Positions 7,597 through 12,138 of a stretch of 12,138 nucleotides of DNA are shown one piece after another. The notes beneath the pieces are model-generated. The model made no database searches. It was given only the letters and a program-made list of their open reading frames with translations, and was not told the DNA's origin. Made by a program: the position numbers and the translations under genes. How positions within the stretch are numbered: position 1 is the stretch's first letter; the number at the start of each line of letters is the position of its first letter. The stretch comes from Kerstersia sp052103615. GTDB lineage: Bacteria; Pseudomonadota; Gammaproteobacteria; Burkholderiales; Burkholderiaceae_B. The stretch lies in contig NZ_JBQEKA010000091.1 in the NCBI RefSeq assembly GCF_052103615.1, forward strand, positions 1 through 12,138, given 5' to 3'.

Positions 7597-7768
7597 TTGC
7601 CCAATTTTTCCATCAGAACGGGCGGCGGTGTTTGCCAGGCAAATACCGCAAAGTGTTCTGAAATCGCGTGTCGTACCACCAGGGTGCTGCGCAGTCCTCA
7701 TTTCGGCGGATTCCGCCACGGGGCGCGTGGTGCAGGTGCGGCGCCAGTCCAAACCCTAGGAGATTCAT
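7597..7768 (+). promoter_or_regulatory. Structured rpsB leader RNA, candidate S2 autoregulation site
   Basis: The untranslated leader can fold into several helices. GCGGTGTTTG (7625-7634) pairs with CAAATACCGC (7640-7649), ten pairs with one wobble. ACCAC (7675-7679) with GTGGT (7727-7731) can close a domain containing GGCGG-ATT-CCGCC (7705-7717) and the palindrome CTGCGCAG (7687-7694). In proteobacteria S2 is known to repress rpsB-tsf through the rpsB leader, and the tract around 7697-7717 (CCTCATTTCGGCGGATTCCG) looks, from memory, like a conserved part of betaproteobacterial rpsB leaders. That makes translational feedback by S2 likely here; the exact binding site is inferred. Confidence 0.55.
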
Positions 7769-8530
7769 ATGTCCATCAGCATGCGCGATATGCTCGAAGC
7801 CGGTGTCCACTTCGGCCACCAAACCCGCTACTGGAACCCCAAGATGGCCCAGTACATCTTCGGCCATCGCAACAAGATTCACATCATCAACCTGGAAAAG
7901 ACGGTTGAGAAGTTCCAGGAAGCCGAAAAGTTCGTGCGCCAGCTGTCCGCCAAGGGCGGCACGCTGCTGTTCGTCGGCACCAAGCGCGCCGCGCGTGAGC
8001 TGGTGGCTGAAGCCGCCGAGCGCAGCGGTTCGCCCTTCGTCGATAGCCGCTGGTTGGGCGGCATGCTGACGAACTTCAAGACCGTCAAGACCTCGATCAA
8101 GCGCCTGAAGGAAATGGAAGCCCTGGCAGCCGATGGCGGCCTGGAGCGCCTGAGCAAGAAGGAAGGCCTGCTGTTCCAACGCGAACTGGACAAGCTGAAC
8201 AAGTCCATCGGCGGCATCAAGGATATGGGCGGCCTGCCTGACGCTCTGTTTGTCATCGACGTTGGCTATCATAAGATTGCCATCGCCGAAGCGCGCGCCC
8301 TGGGCATCCCGGTGGTGGCCGTGGTCGATACCAACCACTCGCCGGACGGTGTGGATTACGTCATTCCTGGCAACGACGACTCCGCCCGCGCCATCGCCCT
8401 GTACTCGCAAGTCATCGCCGACGCCGTGCTGGCCGGCCGTGAACAGCGCCTGAGCGGCCTGGTTGAAGAAGTGGCTCAAGCTGACGAAGAATTCGTCGAA
8501 GTGCAGGAAGAAGGCTCGGAAGAGGCCTAA
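7769..8530 (+). CDS. rpsB: 30S ribosomal protein S2
   Basis: S2 binds late to the small subunit, at the back near the head-body junction, and is needed for S1 attachment. The 253-residue product has the family hallmarks: MRDMLEAGVHFGHQTRYWNPKM at the N-terminus (quoted in part: EAGVHFGHQTRYWNPKM), FVGTKRAARELV around residues 69-80, DSRWLGGMLTNFKT, and the conserved PDALFVIDVGYHKIAIAEA and VVAVVDTNHSPDGVDYVIPG stretches. The acidic tail (EEFVEVQEEGSEEA) makes it slightly longer than the 241-residue E. coli protein. AGGAGA (7758-7763) lies five bases before the ATG. It is followed by tsf, 111 bases downstream, as in almost all bacteria. The structured leader upstream suggests feedback control by S2. 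Confidence 0.98.
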   Translation: MSISMRDMLEAGVHFGHQTRYWNPKMAQYIFGHRNKIHIINLEKTVEKFQEAEKFVRQLSAKGGTLLFVGTKRAARELVAEAAERSGSPFVDSRWLGGMLTNFKTVKTSIKRLKEMEALAADGGLERLSKKEGLLFQRELDKLNKSIGGIKDMGGLPDALFVIDVGYHKIAIAEARALGIPVVAVVDTNHSPDGVDYVIPGNDDSARAIALYSQVIADAVLAGREQRLSGLVEEVAQADEEFVEVQEEGSEEA

Positions 8531-8541
8531 TTGCTGTCACG

Positions 8542-8568
8542 CCGCCTCCCTTGTTCTGAGGGAGGCGG
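8542..8568 (+). other. rpsB-tsf intercistronic hairpin
   Basis: CCGCCTCCCT (8542-8551) pairs with AGGGAGGCGG (8559-8568) around TGTTCTG: ten perfect pairs, 12 bases after the rpsB stop. There is no T run, so partial attenuation, mRNA processing or protection of the rpsB 3' end is more likely than full termination. A smaller stem-loop (CCGGTTC 8597-8603 with GAGCCGG 8609-8615) follows. Confidence 0.5.
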
Positions 8569-8641
8569 GCCGCCGGCCTGACGGGCAGGGCTGGCGCCGG
8601 TTCCGCGAGAGCCGGATCAATCAATCGAATCTGGAGTAGAA

Positions 8642-9514
8642 ATGGCTGAAATTACCGCTGCGATGGTCAAAGAATTGCGTGAAAAGACCGACGCCCCGAT
8701 GATGGAATGCAAGAAGGCGCTGACGGAAGCTGCTGGCGACCTGGCCCGTGCTGAAGAAATCCTGCGCGTCAAGCTGGGCAGCAAGGCAGGCAAGGCCGCT
8801 TCCCGCGTGACCGCCGAGGGCTTGCTGGGCCTGAACATTTCGGCTGACGCCAAGCGCGGCGCGCTGGTGGAAGTCAACTGCGAAACCGACTTCGTGGCCA
8901 AGAACGACGACTTCGTCGCTTTTGTCGCCAAGGTGGCGGAACTGGTGGCCGACAACAATCCCGCCGACGTGGACGCTCTTTCGGCTCTGCCGCTGAATGG
9001 CGAAACCGTTGACAGCGTGCGTACTGCCCTGATCGGCAAGATCGGCGAGAACATCACGATCCGCCGCTTTGTCCGCAAAGAAACCCCGAACAAGCTGGCC
9101 AGCTACGTTCACAGCGGCCGTATCGGCGTGCTGGTTGAGTTCGACGGCGCCGACGAAGTGGGCAAGGATGTTGCCATGCACATCGCCGCGACCCGCCCGC
9201 AGGCTCTGAACGCCGAAGGCGTGCCGGCTGACCTGATTGCCAAGGAACGTGCCGTGGCCGAACAGAAGGCTGCCGAATCCGGCAAGCCGGCTGAAATCGT
9301 TGCCAAGATGGTTGACGGCACCATCCAGAAGTACCTGAAGGAAGTGGCGCTGCTGTCGCAAGTGTTCGTCAAGAACGACAAGCAGACCGTTGCTCAGATG
9401 CTGACGGAAAAGAACGCCGCCGTGAACAGCTTCACGCTGTTCGTGGTGGGTGAAGGCATCGAAAAGAAGACGACTGACTTCGCCGCTGAAGTTGCCGCTG
9501 CCCGTCAGGGTTAA
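8642..9514 (+). CDS. tsf: Translation elongation factor Ts
   Basis: EF-Ts is the guanine nucleotide exchange factor that releases GDP from EF-Tu in the cytoplasm. The product has 290 residues (E. coli 283). The N-terminal UBA-like domain carries the signature LREKTDAPMMECKKAL (residues 12-27), followed by EEILRVKLG. The core starts with VNCETDFVAKNDDF (from residue 78), whose TDFVAKN motif contacts the EF-Tu nucleotide region. The C-terminal half contains VGKDVAMHIAATRP and FVKNDKQTVAQML. GGAG (8633-8636) lies five bases before the ATG. It is the second gene of the rpsB-tsf unit and is closed by the terminator at 9523-9571. Confidence 0.98.
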   Translation: MAEITAAMVKELREKTDAPMMECKKALTEAAGDLARAEEILRVKLGSKAGKAASRVTAEGLLGLNISADAKRGALVEVNCETDFVAKNDDFVAFVAKVAELVADNNPADVDALSALPLNGETVDSVRTALIGKIGENITIRRFVRKETPNKLASYVHSGRIGVLVEFDGADEVGKDVAMHIAATRPQALNAEGVPADLIAKERAVAEQKAAESGKPAEIVAKMVDGTIQKYLKEVALLSQVFVKNDKQTVAQMLTEKNAAVNSFTLFVVGEGIEKKTTDFAAEVAAARQG

Positions 9515-9522
9515 GCAATACG

Positions 9523-9571
9523 ACAGGCTGTCGATCCGGTGCGCCCGCGCCGGGCGGCAGCCTGTTTTTTT
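9523..9571 (+). terminator. Rho-independent terminator after tsf
   Basis: CAGGCTG (9524-9530) pairs with CAGCCTG (9558-9564), enclosing a nested stem CGCCCG (9542-9547) with CGGGCG (9551-9556). Seven consecutive Ts follow at 9565-9571. It begins nine bases after the tsf stop, marking the end of the rpsB-tsf transcription unit. Confidence 0.85.
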
Positions 9572-9649
9572 GGCATGTTGCCAAGCCTGGGCCGGACGGC
9601 GGTTCCAGTGAGTCATCAGGCACATTCAGCGCAAGGCCGACACGCCTTT

Positions 9650-9722
9650 CTGACTGAATTTGTCGCCAGCCGTAAAATTCCACGCTGCCCCAGGGCAGCG
9701 TTTGCACAAACAAAGCTAAAAT
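9650..9722 (+). promoter_or_regulatory. Candidate pyrH promoters with duplicated TAAAATTCC
   Basis: A first promoter could use CTGACT (9650-9655) and TAAAAT (9673-9678), 17 bases apart. The nonamer TAAAATTCC is repeated at 9673-9681 and 9717-9725, so a second -10 box lies 44 bases further on, although no good -35 box goes with it. The strong terminator upstream means pyrH needs its own promoter in this interval. Confidence 0.5.
9682..9701 (+). other. Palindromic hairpin between the two pyrH -10 boxes
   Basis: ACGCTGCCC (9682-9690) and GGGCAGCGT (9693-9701) are perfect arms separated by two bases, folding as an eight-pair stem with a CCAG loop. It would lie at the very 5' end of a transcript from the first candidate promoter. 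It could be an operator, a 5'-stabilising hairpin, or an attenuator with a short T run (9701-9703). Confidence 0.45.
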
Positions 9723-9753
9723 TCCGCCGAGCCGCTTCCAGGGAGTCATGGTG

Positions 9754-10470
9754 ATGAGCAGTACAGCATATAAACGCGTTCTTCTTAAATTGTCCGGTGA
9801 AGCGCTGATGGGCGACGATGCCTACGGTATCAATCGCGCCACCATCGTTCGCATGACCGAGGAAATCGCTGAACTGGTTTCCATGGGTGTGGAGCTGGCC
9901 ATCGTGATTGGCGGCGGCAACATCTTCCGTGGTGTCGCACCGGGCGCGCAAGGCATGGACCGCGCGACGGCGGACTACATGGGCATGATGGCGACCTTGA
10001 TCAATGCGCTGGCCTTGCAAGATGCCATCAAAAACCGTGGCATTGACGCCCGCGTGCAATCGGCACTGCGCATCGACCAGATCGTTGAGCCTTACATCCG
10101 CCCCAAGGCATTGCGCTACCTCGAAGAAGGCAAGGTCGTGATTTTCGCGGCCGGCACGGGCAATCCCTTCTTCACCACCGATACGGCGGCTGCCTTGCGC
10201 GGCGCTGAAATTGGCGCGGAAGCCGTGTTGAAGGCGACCAAGGTTGATGGTATTTATACCGCCGATCCGCACAAAGACCCCAATGCCACGCGTTATGCAA
10301 CCATCAGCTTTGACGAAGCCATCGTGCGCCGTCTGGAAGTGATGGACGCCACGGCATTTGCGCTGTGCCGTGACCAGAAACTGCCTATCAAGGTCTTTTC
10401 GATCAATAAGCCGGGCGCGCTCAAGCGCGCCGTGAGCGGCGCAGACGAAGGTACGCTGGTACACGTCTGA
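9754..10470 (+). CDS. pyrH: Uridylate (UMP) kinase
   Basis: PyrH phosphorylates UMP to UDP with ATP, in pyrimidine nucleotide and UDP-sugar supply; bacterial enzymes are hexamers of the amino acid kinase fold, typically activated by GTP and inhibited by UTP. The start at 9754 (MSSTAYKRVLLKLSGEAL) is preferred: GGAG (9742-9745) is eight bases away, while the ATG at 9748 is only two bases from it. The resulting 238 residues match remembered Bordetella PyrH in length. Motifs are KLSGEAL (12-18), the glycine-rich GGGNIFRG (53-60), MDRATADYMGMMAT (68-81, UMP binding), AAGTGNPFFTTDTAA and the ATP-site region KATKVDGIYTADP. It opens the pyrH-frr-uppS-cdsA run after the tsf terminator. Confidence 0.97.
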   Translation: MSSTAYKRVLLKLSGEALMGDDAYGINRATIVRMTEEIAELVSMGVELAIVIGGGNIFRGVAPGAQGMDRATADYMGMMATLINALALQDAIKNRGIDARVQSALRIDQIVEPYIRPKALRYLEEGKVVIFAAGTGNPFFTTDTAAALRGAEIGAEAVLKATKVDGIYTADPHKDPNATRYATISFDEAIVRRLEVMDATAFALCRDQKLPIKVFSINKPGALKRAVSGADEGTLVHV

Positions 10471-10474
10471 TGCC

Positions 10475-10521
10475 CGGCCTGGTGTCCCGCCTGCCTTCAG
10501 GGCTGGGCGGGCGCCAGGCCG
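10475..10521 (+). other. Long hairpin in the pyrH-frr gap
   Basis: CGGCCTGG (10475-10482) pairs with CCAGGCCG (10514-10521), and inside it CCCGCC (10486-10491) pairs with GGCGGG (10506-10511). It starts four bases after the pyrH stop. What follows (ATTTCAAT) is only mildly T-rich, so it could be a weak terminator, an attenuator before frr or an mRNA-stabilising structure. Confidence 0.5.
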
Positions 10522-10532
10522 ATTTCAATACA

Positions 10533-10547
10533 GGAGCCGCAGGCTCC
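10533..10547 (+). other. Short hairpin before frr
   Basis: GGAGCC (10533-10538) and GGCTCC (10542-10547) form a six-pair stem with loop GCA, just downstream of the larger pyrH-frr hairpin and 64 bases before the frr start. Its role is unknown. Confidence 0.35.
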
Positions 10548-10611
10548 TTGCCGGATATGGCGCCGCCGTGCCTTGCCGCGTGCCGGTGCTCTTGACTAGA
10601 GGAATAGAGAC

Positions 10612-11172
10612 ATGAGTGTTTCCGACATCCGCAAATCTGCTGATACCCGCATGCAGAAGTCCATCGAGGCTTTGAAGACCAATCTGTCCAAGATCCGCAC
10701 CGGCCGCGCAAGCGCCGCCATCCTGGATCATGTGCAGGTGGAATACTACGGTTCGATGGTTCCCGTCAGCCAGGTTGCCAACGTCACGGTTGTCGATGCG
10801 CGCAACCTGAATGTGCAAGTCTGGGAAAAGAGCATGGTTTCTGTGGTGGAAAAAGCGATCCGTGAATCAGATCTGGGCCTGAACCCCCAGGCGCTGGGCG
10901 AAGGCATGCGTGTGCCCATGCCCGCGCTGACGGAAGAACGCCGCCGCGATCTGGCCAAAGTCGTCAAGGGTGAATCGGAAGACGCCAAGGTTGCCATCCG
11001 CAACCTGCGCCGTGAAGCTAACGATGCGCTCAAGCGTTTGGTCAAGGACAAGGAAATCTCCGAAGACGACGAACGCCGTGCGCAAGATGATGTGCAAAAA
11101 CTGACGGATCGCTTTGTTGCCGAAGTGGACAAGCTGGTCAGCCAGAAAGAAGCGGAAATCATGACGGTCTGA
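10612..11172 (+). CDS. frr: Ribosome recycling factor
   Basis: RRF acts with EF-G to split the post-termination 70S complex so that ribosomes can be reused. The 186 residues match the family length (E. coli 185). Domain I helices include the conserved KIRTGRAS (27-34). The domain II hinge and beta region (VEYYGSMVPVSQVANVTV) follows. The C-terminal helices carry PALTEERRRDLAK and the arginine-rich VAIRNLRREANDALK, which in E. coli contains ribosome-contacting Arg132. AGAGGA (10598-10603) lies eight bases before the ATG. It sits 141 bases after pyrH in an order conserved across proteobacteria. Confidence 0.98.
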   Translation: MSVSDIRKSADTRMQKSIEALKTNLSKIRTGRASAAILDHVQVEYYGSMVPVSQVANVTVVDARNLNVQVWEKSMVSVVEKAIRESDLGLNPQALGEGMRVPMPALTEERRRDLAKVVKGESEDAKVAIRNLRREANDALKRLVKDKEISEDDERRAQDDVQKLTDRFVAEVDKLVSQKEAEIMTV

Positions 11173-11178
11173 GGTAAT

Positions 11179-11272
11179 GCCCGCGAGCGCGCCAGATCTT
11201 CACGGAACCCGGGGGCTGGCTGCGCATCGGCTTTATCGTTTTACCTTAAGCCATGGGACGCGCTCGCAGGGC
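11179..11272 (+). other. Long-range inverted repeat closing the frr-uppS gap
   Basis: GCGAGCGCG (11183-11191) is the perfect complement of CGCGCTCGC (11259-11267). After one bulged A (11268) the stem continues with GCCC (11179-11182) and GGGC (11269-11272), 13 pairs in all. The arms enclose 67 bases. The helix would span nearly the whole gap between the frr stop and the uppS start at 11290. It may be a processing site, a barrier to RNases or a control on uppS translation. Confidence 0.5.
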
Positions 11273-11289
11273 GCTGTTAAGATTCTGTC

Positions 11290-12054
11290 ATGACATTTAG
11301 TACTACCAAGGCCATACCCGTTGTGGGTGCCATTCCCCGCCATGTCGCCATCATCATGGACGGCAACGGACGTTGGGCCACCAAACGGCATCTGCCTCGT
11401 ACCGCCGGCCACGCAAAAGGTGTCCGGGCCGTACGGCGGGCAGTGGAGGCCTGCGGTCAGGCCGGCGTGGAGTATCTGACGCTGTTTGCCTTCAGCTCGG
11501 AAAACTGGCGCCGCCCGGCGGAAGAAGTGTCGCTGTTGATGCGCTTGTTCATGCAGGCGCTGGAACGCGAGGTCGATAAATTGCAAGAGCAGGGCGTGCG
11601 CCTGCGCATTGTGGGCGATGTCTCGCCTTTCGATCCGAAGCTGCGCGCGCTGATCGACGCCGCGCAGGCGCGTACCGAACACAATAGCAAACTGACACTG
11701 ACCGTGGCCGCGAATTACGGCGGCCGCTGGGACGTGCTTCAGGCGGCGCAAAAGCTGATGCTGGAACCAGGACGCGATCCGCGGCAAGGGCTGTCGGAAG
11801 ACGATATTTCCAAGCATCTCTGCATGGCCTGGGCGCCTGAGCCGGATCTGTTCATCCGTACCGGCGGCGAACAGCGCATTTCAAATTTCCTTATCTGGCA
11901 GCTCGCCTATACCGAGCTGTACTTCACTGACCAATTCTGGCCTGATTTCGACCGGGCCTCGCTGGAACAGGCATTCCACTGGTACGCGACACGCGAACGC
12001 CGTTTTGGCCGGACCAGCGCCCAAGTGGCTGAAACCGGGGCAGGGCAGCCATAA
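11290..12054 (+). CDS. uppS: Undecaprenyl diphosphate synthase (cis-prenyltransferase)
   Basis: UppS adds eight isopentenyl units in cis to farnesyl diphosphate, making the C55 carrier precursor for peptidoglycan and O-antigen synthesis at the inner face of the membrane. The 254-residue product has the hallmarks HVAIIMDGNGRWA (18-30, catalytic Asp24), AGH near residue 41, TLFAFSSENWRRP, and the diphosphate-binding RTGGEQRISNF (190-200, Arg190 and Arg196), followed by ELYFTDQFWPDF. The only plausible ATG is 11290. Its ribosome site is poor (at most AAGA at 11279-11282), unlike its neighbours, which hints at modest translation or dependence on the RNA fold upstream. cdsA follows after 29 bases, linking C55 and phospholipid supply. 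Confidence 0.97.
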   Translation: MTFSTTKAIPVVGAIPRHVAIIMDGNGRWATKRHLPRTAGHAKGVRAVRRAVEACGQAGVEYLTLFAFSSENWRRPAEEVSLLMRLFMQALEREVDKLQEQGVRLRIVGDVSPFDPKLRALIDAAQARTEHNSKLTLTVAANYGGRWDVLQAAQKLMLEPGRDPRQGLSEDDISKHLCMAWAPEPDLFIRTGGEQRISNFLIWQLAYTELYFTDQFWPDFDRASLEQAFHWYATRERRFGRTSAQVAETGAGQP

Positions 12055-12083
12055 GCGCCAGCTCGGCGACAGGAGAAACACTC

Positions 12084-12138
12084 ATGCTGGGAACTCGTAT
12101 CATCACCGCAGTGGTTTTGCTGATCGTACTGGGCGGGG
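12084..12138 (+). CDS. cdsA: Phosphatidate cytidylyltransferase (CDP-diglyceride synthase), N-terminal fragment
   Basis: Only the first 18 codons are inside the window (MLGTRIITAVVLLIVLGG); the gene runs off the right edge. The N-terminus is the start of a first membrane helix of the type seen in CdsA (LxxRIITAVVLL). The position directly after uppS is where cdsA lies in most proteobacteria. CdsA makes CDP-diacylglycerol from phosphatidate and CTP in the inner membrane. AGGAGA (12071-12076) is seven bases before the ATG. The identification rests on the short N-terminus and on gene order. Confidence 0.85.
   Translation, partial: MLGTRIITAVVLLIVLGG

Noticed and set aside
7613..8479. 288-codon minus-strand frame over rpsB
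   Set aside because: A shadow of rpsB. The minus-strand frames at 9616-10464 (pyrH) and 2122-2814 (large lipoprotein) are rejected for the same reason.
8621..9625. 334-codon open frame on the minus strand
   Set aside because: It lies antisense to tsf with the same codon phase pattern; such frames are common opposite GC-rich genes, and no ribosome site or recognisable product is seen.

Overview
The window looks like a chromosomal segment of a betaproteobacterium of the Burkholderiales, most likely Alcaligenaceae (the Bordetella, Achromobacter, Alcaligenes and Kerstersia neighbourhood). The grounds are the gene order rpsB-tsf-pyrH-frr-uppS-cdsA, the remembered close resemblance of PyrH, EF-Ts and UppS to Bordetella proteins, and a TAGAAT-type -10 box ahead of rpsB. 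No species is claimed. A run of ten Ns at 540-549 shows that this is a draft or scaffolded assembly.

Left half (1-7522), accessory region, all genes on the + strand. First comes a lipoprotein gene (170-1391) interrupted by the assembly gap and preceded by an AT-rich region with a Fur-box-like site. A 909-residue lipoprotein (1480-4206) follows; it is built from four repeats, each carrying one Trp and one Cys pair at matching places. After a terminator-like hairpin and an AT-rich intergenic stretch with a perfect inverted repeat comes a Sec-exported protein of 511 residues (4520-6055) with no recognised family. A very strong hairpin then precedes a protein of the Rpn/DUF4351 family with a PD-(D/E)XK nuclease fold (6311-7522). 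Three consecutive genes for exported or lipid-anchored proteins suggest a cell-envelope cassette. The 5' lipoprotein gene is visibly more AT-rich than the housekeeping genes, which fits an accessory or transferred block.

Right half (7523-12138), core translation and envelope genes. A good promoter (TTGAAG-18-TAGAAT) and a structured leader of about 170 nt drive rpsB (ribosomal protein S2) and tsf (EF-Ts). A clear intrinsic terminator with seven Ts follows. pyrH (UMP kinase), frr (ribosome recycling factor), uppS (undecaprenyl diphosphate synthase) and the first 18 codons of cdsA (CDP-diglyceride synthase) form the next transcription unit, with candidate promoters ahead of pyrH. Several long intercistronic inverted repeats lie between these genes. 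The best one closes over the frr-uppS gap and ends 17 nt before the uppS start.

The core genes work together in translation (S2, EF-Ts, RRF), in UTP/UDP-sugar supply (PyrH) and in building lipid carriers and phospholipids (UppS, CdsA). I saw no tRNA, rRNA, CRISPR array or complete insertion sequence. The most unusual element is the four-repeat, eight-cysteine lipoprotein.
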